A stretch of DNA of 64,000 bases from NCBI GenBank assembly GCA_023525715.1, contig JAKNSD010000064.1, positions 705,001-769,000 on the forward strand, given 5' to 3'. The position numbers and the translations under genes are program-made. This DNA comes from Cichorium intybus (lineage: Eukaryota > Streptophyta > Magnoliopsida > Asterales > Asteraceae). Below, one piece after another: positions 10,635-22,324 of this stretch; position 1 is the stretch's first letter, and every line of letters begins with the position of its first letter. The notes beneath the pieces were generated by a model. The model saw only the letters and a program-made list of their open reading frames with translations, was not told the DNA's origin and did not search any database.

Positions 10635-11315
10635 TATTGGAAATAGTGTTCAATATCATAATCATTGGTAATATTTTTAATAATAGAGGGTCCTCTTGGG
10701 TTGCCCTTAAGACCTAGTTGAACAATTTAATGACATTAGAAAATTAAGAGAAATTAGTTTATTAATTTACCATCTTGTGATAAATTAATTAGAAGCTAAT
10801 TTGGAATTAATTAGATTAACATAGTGGAGGGACTGGATGTTAATTAATTAAAAGGTTTAATTAATTGTAATAGTCCAGGGGCAGAAACAGCAAACGGAAG
10901 GTAGCTTTGTGGCTAAGCAGAAACTTCCCTATAAATAGAGAGCCAGGGATCAAACTCTAGCACTCCCTTTATGCCTCCCATTGTGTCGCCGCCCCTCTCC
11001 CCTCTCCCTCCTAGGGTTTGTGTTTTTAGCCTCCACCCAAAATAAGGAGCTGTCAGAATTGTTTCTCTAGTTTTCTTGGATGTGATTCCATTAGAGGGAT
11101 TCTGGTTTGGATCCTTTTGCATCCAACTAGTGGCAAGAACAAGATCTCAAGCTAGAAGATCTTTGATCAACAAAGAGGTAATTTTTCTAATTAACTTTAG
11201 TTGCAACAATTGTTATGAACATAAGATCCATGCTAGTTTTGTTTAAACATATGTTTTGAATCTTGATAATCTTCCACTACAAATATGTTCTTGTTAATAT
11301 GTTCAAATCCCTTCA
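10635..11315 (+). mobile_element. Solo LTR of a copia-type element inside the minisatellite
   Basis: 681 bp opening TATTGGAAATAG (TGTTGG-like) and closing CCCTTCA. The flanks GAAAC (10630-10634) and GGTAC (11316-11320) each differ by one base from GGAAC, which is the minisatellite sequence at that point, so a 5-bp target duplication is inferred. It contains a TATAAATA box near 10931-10938. It shares blocks with the copia B LTR (GGTAATATT..., GGGTCCTCTTGGGTT, the ATTACATTAGAGG-like region). No internal domain is present. Confidence 0.75.
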
Positions 11316-12190
11316 GGTACTGCCTCGATAGATAGATATATAGAAGTGTAATGAGGAACTGCCTCAATAGAAAGAGATATAGAAGAATAATGAGGAATTG
11401 CCTCAATAGATTGAGATATAAAAGTGTAATGAGGAACTGCCTCGATAAATCGAGATAAGCGTAAGGAGGAACTACCTCGATAGATAAAGATATAAATGCG
11501 TAATGAGAAACTGCCTCGATAGATAGAGATATGGAATCATAATGAGGAACTGCCTCGATAGATAGAGATATAGAAGTATAATAAGGAACTGCCTCGATAG
11601 ATAGAGATGGAATCCTAAAAAAGTACTACATTGGAGGATAGAGATATGGGATCCTGGCAAGGAACTGCCTCGGAGGTTAGAGATATAAGATTATGACGAG
11701 GAACTGCCTCAAAGGTAACTACCTCGATAAATAGAGATATAGATGTGTAATGAGGAACTGCCTCGATAGATAGAGATATGGAATCATAATGAGGAACTGC
11801 CTCAATAGATAGAGATATATAAGTATAATAAGGAACGGCCTCGACAGATAGTGATGGAATCCTAACGAGGAACTGCCTTGGAGGATAGAGATATGGGATC
11901 CTGGCAAGGAACTGCCTTGGAGGATAGAGATATAAGATTATGACGAGGAACTGCCTCAAAGGCTAAAGATATCAGATTATGATGAGGAACTGACTCGAAG
12001 GATAAAGACATAGAATCCAGACGAGGAACTGCCTTGAAGGATAGAGACATGGAAACATTACGAGGAACTATCTCGAAGGATAGAGACATGGAAATGTAAC
12101 GAGGAACTACCTCGAAGGATAGAGACATAAAATCATGATGAGGAACTGCCTCGATGGATAGGGATGTGGAATCCCTACGAGGGACTGCCT
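11316..12190. repeat. ~39-bp minisatellite, right block
   Basis: About 22 units of the same repeat as at 10365-10634. Unit ends vary (ATAGAGATATGGGATCCTGGCAAG, ATAGAGACATGGAAATGTAACGAG), showing local sub-families. Long minus-strand frames at 11472-12128 come from the repeat. Confidence 0.92.
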
Positions 12191-12639
12191 CAATGGATAG
12201 ATGTCAAATGTGTTGGGTCGTAAATTGGGAATAACGAATTCTCATGCCCAATACCTGATACGGTAAGGAGAATCAAATTTGTTCTGAGAAATATATACTC
12301 CTCCATTGTAGAATGTTAATGGTGGAATCGATTTGAGGAATGTGCACCTCATATATGTATAATACGTACGAATGGCAAGATAAGGGAAAATGTTTCCCAT
12401 AAATGCAAGAGTATTTATGTGTGGCTAATGTAGGAAATGTGCATCCCTTAGTAGTAGTAGTATACTAACGTTGTGTTATGTACTCACCATACATAAGTCT
12501 GACCTTCCGTTTGTGTGAATTGTTTGTGACTTGTGTCTAGGTATTGTAGACCAGGTGTAAGGGAAGTAAGGATTGTACTAGAAGATCCAAACCTAATTCA
12601 CTTAACATAGTTTTGAAGATCCAAACCTAATATCATCAC
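12191..12639. other. Non-coding sequence, nothing recognised
   Basis: No coding signature or clear repeat. A GTAGTAGTAG run lies near 12454. Confidence 0.4.
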
Positions 12640-13790
12640 TAATAGTGGTCCTAAAGCAATCATTTATTTCCTATTCCTCACTATAAGTTCAAAATGTCAT
12701 TGTCTGCATAAGCTTCACTCATTATAGCCTTCAAAATCCATATTCAACTAAGTACCAAAAAGTCCACCTACTAGGACTATATTCTTATAGTATTTGCTCT
12801 TGAACCTGTAATACACGACAATATAAAAACAGAATACGTAAGACAATAATGTCTCCTCAGCTATATCGGTTTAGAAAAAAATATTTATCAAAACATGGGG
12901 AAAAGTCCTTACGTCCAATAAAATAGTAGAAATATTCACTTTTAATAAGATAGCGGAAAATTTCACTATCATTAACATAGTGAAAATATTTACTTTCTAT
13001 CAAACGGTATGCTTAATGTAATGTATGTAATGCATGACCATAAACCAAATGAAATATTAGGTAATTAATGCCCAATATTGGGCCTTCTCGACTTCATTCG
13101 TTCAATTTATTTCTACTGGGTTATTTATCGACTCTTATTCAACTCGGTTATGTACCGATTGTTATTTTTATCGAATTCTGGTCATGATTTTGACACTCCA
13201 TGTCTACTCTTCACTAATAGAAAGAGGAGATCAATCTACCATGATGTAATACTTATAAGACATCTACCTTCGAAAGTAGGTACGACTCTAGTAGAGTCTT
13301 CAAGGTCCTTTCCTAAAACATCTTATGTTTAAACCAATATATCAAGCTAAATCCAATCACATTCCATTGCTTGCATGACCACATCTTTTATTTAATGCAA
13401 TTTCAATCACACGGCGTGCCATGCCATGATTATGGTACAATCATAAGAGCTTATGTAACATAAGAAACATTCATAATGGTTCTTTGCAAGCATGCAAGAT
13501 ATGATCTACAAATAGCATCAATATAATCTAAAACATATCGAAACTTCCAACACTAATAGCCAAGAGTATAAAAAATTATACTTTCATCGAATGCAATACA
13601 AGTGTATCAAAATACTTTTCTTTTATTAACTATTATTCATGATTATCAACAAATTTCGCCTTGTTTTTCTCTTCATCTTCACCATTGTTAAATTATCAAA
13701 TTACCACCATAACAATATTTATCCAACACAAAATCATTTTCTCAAAATAATAATTTTTGGTCAGATGTTAGATTTTTTAATTGGATCAAA

Positions 13791-13792
<2 letters not shown>

Positions 13793-13877
<85 letters not shown>
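13793..13877. repeat. (TA)n microsatellite
   Basis: About 42 TA dinucleotides, located in copy 1 of the segmental duplication. Confidence 0.97.
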
Positions 13878-13879
<2 letters not shown>

Positions 13880-14914
13880 AATCTGTAATTTACTCAAAAT
13901 TTTGTTGTTAAACTATTTTCAAATTTTAATAATATAAATAAATATTTCAGATTGGAAAATAATATAATGATTTATTTTAAATTCAATAAATATTGGATAT
14001 AATGAGATATATTTCAAAAAACATACTAAGTTTTTACGAAAGTTTAATTTTAACATTATTTTTTTCAATTAAGTCCCTATATTTTAATTTTTTTAATTTT
14101 GATAACTAGAAAATAATGTAATCATAAGATATCACGTCGTCATATCATGTCATATCATGTCATCACCACATCATCATATATTGACAAATCATCATGACAT
14201 GTCAGCTGAAAACCGAATTGATCGATTAAATAGTCAACATTGAAACAAAATTGAAAATTATATTAACTTAATTAAAAATTAAAAACTTAGTAAATTAATT
14301 GAAAAAGAATAAGTTAAGATCCAAATCGAATTTTTGTGAAAAATTAATATCATTTTTAGAATTTGCTTTTTCTCCCGTTTTCTTATTTTTGTGAAAAATT
14401 AATATATTTTTAAAATTTGCCTTTTTTTCCTCCCGTTTTCTTTGTTTTCGATTTGATGAGCTTTATTACATAAGTACCGCATAAGAGCATCGTAACATGA
14501 TAAACATTTGACGATGCTTGGTTACGTCAAACTCCAAGATGAAGAATTTTTACTTTTTATCATTTATTTAATAGAATAACAACCAAATAAATACTAGGGA
14601 CAACAATTGTTTCTTTTGGATTTAGAATACTTGGTCCCAATAAAGACATTTTTAGACATTAAGCCCACAAAGGGGTTTACAACCAATAGCAATAACAATA
14701 GTGAAGCATAATCCAATTACAGACGTATGTATAAGTTCAAAATAAGTTATTGTCTATGTAAGCTTCACTCATTATAGGCTTCAAAATACATATTCAACTA
14801 AGTACCAAAGGGTCCACCTACTAGGACTATATTCTTATAGTCTTTGCACTTGACCCTAGAATACATGACCATATAAACCGAGAATACGTAAGACAACAAT
14901 GTCATTTCAGCTAT

Positions 14915-17900
14915 CAGGGGCGGACGCAGGATTCAATGTCTCTAGTGGCACAAATTTTTTTTCGTAGCATACATAATAACAAAAATGAATTTAACCTATG
15001 AGTGCGGGGTATTTTCGGGTCGGGTCGGACATATATAATAACACAAAAAATAAAACATACGATTGCATTCAATATAACAAATTAGTGTAAAAGTTACATT
15101 TTAAATATGAAATTTTCGTGTTAACATTTTCTGAAAACGCTCCATAACATCTTCGAGTTTCACTTTCAAAAGGGCCTCTTTTTCAACATTACATACCAAT
15201 GCATCGTTCATAAAATCATCGCCCATTTTGTTACGCAAGTCGGTCTTTATAAGCTTCATCGCGGAAAAAACATCTTTCAACTATTGCGGTCGCAACGGGT
15301 AAAACCAAAACCAACTTTAATAACCTATAAATCAATGGATAAGAAAGATGTTTCCCCAATTCCACAACAAACGGGAAAGGTCGACAATTCCCTTCAAACC
15401 AATGAACCGGTCATCTTTATGCACAGCGTGATAATATACGTCAAGTTCACCTTCAAGGTCACCTCTCTCGAGATCATCAAAATCATCTTTGTACAATTCA
15501 CTCAACCTCAACAACTTTGTTTTGTCAAATCTAGCAAATGAATTACAAGGACTCAAAGCTCCCATATATTCTAGTAATTGGGTACTTAGTTCACTAAATC
15601 GGTCCCCAAATTCTATTACTTGCATATCAACAACCGTGTTGAAAATTTCGACTTCATAATGATATTGATTAGTAAATTTAGTCCTACGGTTTCTCAAAGT
15701 GACATAATTCTCGGTCATATCCACAATATCCATATCATGTTTACGACGAAAAGAAAATACCTTCGATAATATTTTATCAAACCCCGTATCTCTCAACGCT
15801 TTCAATGCATCCATTGTCGCTCTAACCAAAGAAGCCGCTTCTAAAATGTCTTGATCCTTTCGTTGAAGATGTTTTGACAATATACCCGTGAGGTTGAAAA
15901 CTTCAAACATCAAATGTAAATAAAAAATGAAATCAAGTGACTTGAAATATGATAAGATACCGGCTGCCTGATTTCGGTTTGCTAAAGTCGATCCCTCCTC
16001 TTCAACATAAGCAAGAACCTCAAGAATCTCCGGATATAACTTCATCAAACTTATAATTGTTTTCAAATGTGAACCCCATCTTGTATCTCCCGCTCGTGCA
16101 AGAGAACTCTCTTGATTTAACCCTCTTCCGGTTTCAAGTTCACCTTTACCAATAGCCTTTTGCACACTTTCTCTTGCTTTCTCCCGTAAAATGTCTTTTC
16201 TTTTACATGAAGCACATACAACATTAACCACCAAAGCAATTTGCTCAAAAAAAGTCTTTAACACCATCGTGTTTCTTTGCTACAGCCACAATCACTAGCT
16301 GAAGTTGATGTGCAAAGCAATGTACATAATGTGCTGAATTATTTTCTTGTAATATCAAAGCTTTGAGACCATTGAATGCACCTCGCATATTGCTTGCCCC
16401 ATCATAACCTTGTCCTCTTATCTATTATAAAAAAAAAACAAGATATAATACATAAAGCGATTAATAATATAATATACAATTAAAATACCTAATAAGCGAA
16501 AACAAAAAAAGTTTGCAATTACCTGAGTAATACTCAACTTATGACTTGATAATACATCATCTATGGCGTTTTTAAGAGTCAAAGAGGATGTATCATTCAC
16601 GTGCACAACTTCGACAAATCTTTCTTTCACAATCCCAAGGCTATCGACATATTTCAAAATTATAGTCATTTGTTCCTTTAGCGATACATCACTAGATTCA
16701 TCAACCAATAAACCAAACACATCGTCACCAATTTCTTTGCAAATGCTAGAAGTGATCTCTTTAGAAAAACATTCAACAAGTTGTTTTTGAGTCCTCGGGC
16801 ACGTCACTTGATTATTTTAAGGAGCATTTTCTAAAGTAACATCGAAAATGGATTTATTTTCGTCCCGAATCAAAGATATTGTGTCAATGAAAAGCCCTCT
16901 AGAAATAGAGTCACTCGACTCATCATGGCCACGAAACGGTAAGGCATTTTTCAATAAATATCTACAAGCTTTGACCGAAGCACGTAACCGAATTTTATAG
17001 TTATTCACATCTAATTCGGTTTGCTTATTTAATGCAAAACTAATAGATTGATTTTCTTTCAACAAAAAGTCACACTTTTGTCGTGCTTTGTTGTGTAAAC
17101 TACCAACATTACCCACATAAGTCCTCAATGCTTCTTTTTTACTCCAACTACTAAAACCTTCGGTAACAAATGCATCTCTCCCACCTTGTTGTCCCATCAT
17201 GTCTCCAAACACATAACAATTTAAACAATACGCTTTGTCTTCTTTCTTGCTATACTCTAACCAATCAAAATGGTCAAACCAACCAACAACAAAACGTCTA
17301 TGTTTTGAACCTATTAACTTTGATGGAAATGTATGACCCTTTGGTTGGCAAGGACCTTTAAGCAAATATGCCCTTCTTACTTCATCTCTTTGATTTGGAT
17401 TATAAGTTGAAATCCTTGGTCTATCCGCCGGGTCTTGTGGAAGATCATTCAAATCAACATTTGTAGTACTTTGAGTTGGAGTAGTTGTAGGTTGTGGATT
17501 TTGTGGTGTTTGTGGATTTACATTAGAAACCGAAGGGATTGATTGATTGGAATTTGAGCATGGTCTTTTAAAAGATCCTTCAACACTTGATTCATTAGAG
17601 GTTAGTGGTCTTATAAAAAAAGACTCAATAAACCCTAACAATTAACAAAACAATCAATGAAATTATGGAGACAATCAAACAAGTCAACAACTAAGCAAAA
17701 TAACTCAACTAGACAACTACTAAGTACTAAACAAATCAACATATTAGCAAATTAGCATTTAGTAAAACAACTAAGCAAATTAGCAATGAAAACTAACTTA
17801 TATAATTTGTAATTTCAATAAAAAACAACCAATTTCATAAAATCAATACTTACTTGTTTCATTCTAGGGTTTGGAGAGAACTCAATTTTGAAGAAAACAA

Positions 17901-18345
17901 CCTCAATTTCGTGATCTTGCTTACTTGCTTGCTGATTGCCTTTTAATTTCGTGATGCTTTGAATCGAAAAAAAAGACAGAAGCAGTTGTCGACTTCTGCT
18001 GCTTGCCTGCTTGATTGTATTCTTGAAGTCGACTTAGTCGACTGTCGTGATTCATGTGATCGGTGATTGCCGATTGCTCCTTATTCCAATTCCTAGCCCA
18101 AGTTATTTTATTAAAAGTGTGGCCTTGTGGGTAGCGGGCTAGTAGCTATTGGGCTAAAACTTAACAAATTTTAAAAGTGTGGGTAACCCAATTTCTTTGG
18201 ATTAATACTTGGTACACCTAGCCTAGTAGCAAAAATAAAACTCTAGTGGCACTATAATATAAAAAAAAAATCGAAAAATTTTACACTTGCGAAAAAAATC
18301 GAGTAGTGGCACGGGACACCCCGTTCCCCCTTCAAGTCCGCCATG
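14915..18345 (-). mobile_element. hAT-superfamily DNA transposon, near complete
   Basis: The 3431-bp element is flanked by a perfect 8-bp target duplication TCAGCTAT (14907-14914 and 18346-18353). The left end is CAGGGGCGGACGCAGG. The right end read on the minus strand is CATGGCGGACTTGAAGG. The shared core CA.GGCGGAC forms short inverted repeats, as expected for hAT. A TTF-type zinc finger/hAT transposase is encoded on the minus strand. The insertion interrupts copy 2 of the local duplication, and the pre-insertion sequence can be read in copy 1. A 447-bp internally deleted relative lies at 34000-34446. Confidence 0.92.
15115..17641 (-). pseudogene. hAT transposase (TTF zinc finger, DUF4371-like, hAT dimerisation), broken
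   Basis: The N-terminal part (17641-16817) has a Ser/Pro/Gln-rich leader and a TTF-type zinc-finger region containing KAYCLNCYVFGD. The next part (16807 downward, same frame) holds FGLLVDESSDVSLKEQMT, the DUF4371 region with the first catalytic Asp. Between them is one in-frame TAA at about 16817-16819. An intron-like gap runs from a GTAATT donor after SITQ (near 16522) to an AG near 16425; the frame then gives GYDGASNMRG and VHCFAHQLQLV. A frame change at the T-run near 16251 leads into 15332-16267. The C-terminal hAT dimerisation segment continues with another frame change to about 15115. These breaks suggest inactivity. Annotation tools often call this family zinc finger MYM-type protein 1-like. 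Confidence 0.85.
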
Positions 18346-18800
18346 TCAGCTATATAGTTTTGGACATAAATTTCTTTATCAAAACATGGTGAAAAGTCGT
18401 TACTTCCAAAATTAAAAGCATAATAACCTAATTGAAAAAATTGAAAACTTTATGATTTAATTGAGGAAAAATAACAAAATGTCAAAATCGAATCTTTATA
18501 AAACATTATATTTTTTGAAATTTGCCCTTTTTGTCTCCCTCTTTCTTTGTTTTCAATTTGATGAACTTTGCTACACAAGGACTCCGTAAGGTCATCGTAA
18601 CATTTGTTTTCAATTTGAACTTTGTTACACAACGACTGCGTAAGCGCATCGTAACATGACAAACATTTGACCATACTTGGTTACGTCAAACTCCGAGACG
18701 AAAGAATTTTTTCACTTTTTATTATTTATTAATATAATAACAACCAAATAAACACTAGCGACAAAAATTGTTTGTTTTCTACCATGTAGATGCCTATATC

Positions 18801-19339
18801 AAAACTAAATGATTAAACGGGACGCAAAACCAGTTGGCAAGAGTAGTAGCCAATCATATTAGTATATGACTCAAACAATAATTCTAAAGTTCAAAGATCG
18901 AATACAATACAAAATAACATAAGCAGCCAATTTGAACAACCCCAATACTTGATTACCAATTTTTGACATTAACTCTACCTTTTGTATCCACCAAATTCTA
19001 GTTAAAACCTCGCTCATATTTAACACATAACATATAGAAACAAAAAACATGAATATTTATCTGGTTTGCCCCCATAAATAAGATACATCACCTGACTACT
19101 TCAATAAATTTCTGCAAGTAATTAAATAAATTTATATTGGCAGGTTCCACTTCCTGCCACCATTCACAATTTATCCGTTATGACTTTCCTACCCCCGCTG
19201 CTCCATTCGGCCTGAAACAATCAATATTACACAGGACCGCTGATCTCATCATACCTCCAAACCTGCCACCATAAATTCCAACAATCATCACACAATCATA
19301 CTTATGCCTGATAAAATGAATTATTAGGCACAATATTTT
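18801..19339. other. Intergenic sequence
   Basis: No gene or transposon structure is recognised. It lies between the segmental duplication and the GACGCAT minisatellite. Confidence 0.4.
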
Positions 19340-19650
19340 ACCAGACGCATTACAGCATTTGTAATGCGTCTGACGCATTTATTGGTAACACGTCTATAAT
19401 GACTCTAGACGCATGTATAATGCGTCTAGGCGCATGTATCGGACGCATTTGTAATGCGTTTGACACATCTATAATGCGTCTAGGCGCATGTATCAGATGT
19501 ATTTTTATGCAATAAATGCGTCTGACGTATTTATAATACGATAAATACGTCTAGGCTCATGTATCAGACGCATTTGTAATGCGTCTGACGTTGTGATGCA
19601 ACAAATGCGTCTAGGCGCATGTATCGGACGCATTTGTAATGCAAATGCAT
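19340..19650. repeat. Palindromic GACGCAT/ATGCGTC minisatellite
   Basis: Degenerate units alternate between GGACGCATTTGTAATGCGTC and TAGGCGCATGTATC. GACGCAT and ATGCGTC are reverse complements, so each unit can fold into a small hairpin. The array ends about 35 bp from the stop codon of the ABHD17-like gene, so it probably lies in or against its 3' UTR. Confidence 0.85.
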
Positions 19651-19683
19651 CTGAGGCATTTAAATACAGTCTTAGAAACAAAT

Positions 19684-21198
19684 TTAAAAAATGTAACCCG
19701 ACCTGTCAATACTGTTTCTTGCTTTCTCGGGTTGGTCAACGCCACCTGTCGAATGGTCCGCGGTCTTCTTCGACTTTTCTCTCCGGTCAACGCTGGATCT
19801 TGATTTGTCTCTACCATCTGTACTTGGCCTTGAGTGGTCTACACGATCCGTGCTATGTCGCGGTTTATCTCTACAATCCGTACTCACCCGGTGCTTATCG
19901 TTATGATCCGTGGTCGACCCGGATAAAACTTTCAACCGGGTTGACTTTTCAACAGCCGATATGAACTTTTTTAAATGTCTTATGTACTCCGGGTAAAGCT
20001 CCAAATCACAATGGTTCCCTCCTTTTACCCATAACGGCTCGTATTTTTCTACACAAAGCTCCCATAATTGCTTTCCATGAGAACAATCCACAACATCATC
20101 CGCAGTTCCCTAAAAGAAACAACACTGACATCAGTCTCAGTCCCAGTCCAATACAGTCTGTCTTGATACTAAACACTTACATGGATTACTAAAACCGGAC
20201 ACCGGACTTGTGTTATCTTGTCAATATTCTACATTTTGATAAAATGAAATTCATAAGTAAACAAATTGTTGATAAAGTAAGAAGTTATGAGTCTTGTAAC
20301 ACGAACCTTGTATATATCAAACCAATATGTTCGTTTCACTGGATACATGACTCGAAGTCCAGATAAGATTGGACTGTGAAGAACGACGGCTCTTAATCTC
20401 GATAAACGTGAAGCTAAATCTAACGTAGGTCCACTGCCGACTGATTGGCCGTATAAGATGACGTCTTCTTCTTTCACACAGTAAGTTTCAACGAGACATC
20501 TGTATGCAGCTTCTATGTCGGCGTAAGTGTTGTGTTCGGTTGGCTATGAAGATGATTGAACAAGAAAGTTTAACGATTAACGAATACATCTCGATATGAT
20601 CTGGGTTTTAGAGATTTTACCTTGCCGGAGGACCGCCCGTACCCGGTGTAGTCGTACCTGGCCACCGGAATGACAAATCAGTGGTGTTCTTAGTGAAATT
20701 GAGATGATAACGTGTGAAATTAGAATAAAGTTTATACGAAAAGACCCCAATCTATACTAGGATCAAACATTTAGATCGGTTGAATAGGTAATGGAATTTG
20801 AACAATCAAAATTAGGAAAAACCCTAGATTCGAGATGCGAATTTAGTCGGAGTTGAATAGGGTAAGAAAATTGGGAGAAGTGGAACTGACCCCATCAAGT
20901 TGACTCGGAGGTGAAGACTGAGTTCACAGAACAAATCGTACATCTGACCCAGATCAGCGGCGTTGCCGTGAGAGTAAAGAATCGTCAGCGACGCCGCCGG
21001 GTTTTTAACATACATCGCTACTATCTCCGTTCCCCTTTTCGTCTTCAGCTTCAAAACATCGACGTTGTTTCTCTCCTGCACATCCGTCATCTTCAGCTTC
21101 TTCAAACCACTAGATTCGCTCTCCTCTACCCTGTACGACGGCGGTGTCGGCGGAAAAAACGCAAACTTCGCCGCCATCGACGATGTGACACCACCCAT
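19684..21198 (-). CDS. ABHD17-like alpha/beta hydrolase (acyl-protein thioesterase type), five exons
   Basis: Five exons on the minus strand: 21198-20891, 20657-20621, 20543-20307, 20228-20181 and 20109-19684. All introns are GT-AG, and the exons sum to 1056 bp (351 codons plus stop). The product begins MGGVTSSMAAKFAFFPP and contains LYSHGNAADLGQMYDLF, the nucleophile elbow GQSVGSG, an Asp in GTADDVVD and a His in GGNHCDLE. This is a full alpha/beta-hydrolase Ser-Asp-His triad. ABHD17 proteins remove palmitate from membrane proteins in animals, and the plant relatives are proposed to do the same. The C-terminal ~70 residues are a charged, degenerate tail repeating STD.RDK / SVDRREK. The first exon is flanked upstream by sequence consistent with a 5' UTR. 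No break is seen; it is the best-preserved host gene here. Confidence 0.93.
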
Positions 21199-22093
21199 CT
21201 CTAATCAAAAGTCAAAATCAAGCTCCGGGCGTACTATAACAACAACTATATGGAATTTCTAAGGTATGGAATGAATGGTTTTGAAAGATTTTGAAAAGTG
21301 GATGTGGGGGTGTGTGATTTCGATTTGTGTGTATGGAAATGAAATCAATTTATTAATTAATGATGAGGAAGGTGAGTTTGTTGATTTTGGTAACCAGCGA
21401 TGGGGGTCAGATACACACAGTGAGTGTGTGAGAGAGAGGGATTTCCGGCGACGAAGACTCGAAGAAGAAAGGGAGGAAGCACGTGGAAATTAAAGACTGC
21501 TACGGAACGAATGTCATGATGAGGTGAGGTTGCACGGAGACTATGTGAAACCCTGCTGGCTTTTGGACACGTGTCTAAGCAGGTGAAAATTTTAACCCTG
21601 GACCTCTGTACTGTGTTTGTTTGTAATTTTGTATGCTTGTGTTTTTAACAGGTTTATATGGTTATATTATTTTAAAAAATTCAAGTACTAAGCATAAAAA
21701 GTTTGAAGTTATAAATTTAGACAGATTTATGTAGTTATATGTTTAACAGGTTTATATACTTGTTAAATTTTGATTATCTATTGGATAATAAAAAACTATT
21801 AAAATAAATCAAATCATAATTATTAAGTTGTCAATGATTAGTAATATTTTTGTGGTTCTATTTGAATCATGAAAAGATGTTCTTTATGTAAGCGTAAGTA
21901 CTAAAAGTTTTTTTGCTTATCATTTTTTCTAATATTTAAGTGTATGACGATGATTGATGGACCTTAATCGGATAAGATGTTGTTCTTTACAAACATAATA
22001 TCTGTAGAAGTTATATTTTTAGTGTGATGCACCATCACAACAAATGTTAGTTTACTTATCCATGTATCCTCCTATAGAGAAATCTTACTCTAA
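21199..22093. other. Upstream region of the ABHD17-like gene
   Basis: It should hold the 5' UTR and promoter of the minus-strand gene. A GTGTGTGAGAGAGAGGG purine tract lies near 21423-21440. No coding unit is supported; a short plus-strand frame at 21275-21493 is low-complexity Arg/Glu. Confidence 0.45.
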
Positions 22094-22324
22094 GGGGCCG
22101 TTTGGATGTGCTTATAAAACTCCTTATTGACTTATTGGTTTTTTGGAAAAGCCATAAGTCAATAAGTAAGGGTCTCCTTACTTATTAAAAACTGCTTATT
22201 TCCCCTTTCTTATGACTTATAAGCAGTTTTTAATAAGTAAGGAGGCCCTTACTTATTGACTTATGGCTTTTCCAAAAAACCAATAAGTCAATAAGGAGTT
22301 TTATAAGCACATCCAAACGGGCCC
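22094..22324. mobile_element. Tourist-like MITE, near-perfect hairpin
   Basis: Almost the whole 231 bp is an inverted repeat. The left half starts GGGGCCGTTTGGATGTGC and the right half ends with its complement (minus strand GGGCCCGTTTGGATGTGC), with a short loop near 22203. TAA flanks both sides (22091-22093 and 22325-22327), fitting a PIF/Harbinger-derived Tourist MITE. The near-perfect pairing implies a young or conserved copy that could feed small-RNA production. Confidence 0.88.

Larger units (their letters stand above)
12640..18800. repeat. ~2-kb tandem segmental duplication (second copy split by hAT)
   Basis: Copy 1 starts near 12640 and copy 2 near 14640. Both contain TAAGCTTCACTCATTATAG, AGTACCAAA.AGTCCACCTA, CTAGGACTATATTCTTATAG, AGAATACGTAAGACAA and CAGCTAT. 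Copy 2 continues after the hAT element at 18354 with TTTATCAAAACATGG.GAAAAGTC, found in copy 1 near 12887. The tails also match: CATCGTAACATGA.AAACATTTGA at 14490 and 18652, and GGTTACGTCAAACTCC at 14520 and 18679. A short internal duplication of the CATCGTAACAT block lies at 18550-18660. Confidence 0.75.

Noticed and set aside
10254..12128. Several 60-115 codon frames rich in LYLSRQFL-type repeats
   Set aside because: The 13-residue period equals the 39-bp minisatellite unit; they occur in overlapping frames.
10365..12190. CRISPR array
   Set aside because: Units are contiguous with no unique spacers, and the context is eukaryotic.
13078..13332. 84-codon plus-strand frame
   Set aside because: No recognisable domain; lies within a duplicated non-coding segment next to (TA)n.
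20911..21204. Arg-rich plus-strand frame opposite the hydrolase first exon
   Set aside because: Antisense shadow of exon 1 of the ABHD17-like gene.
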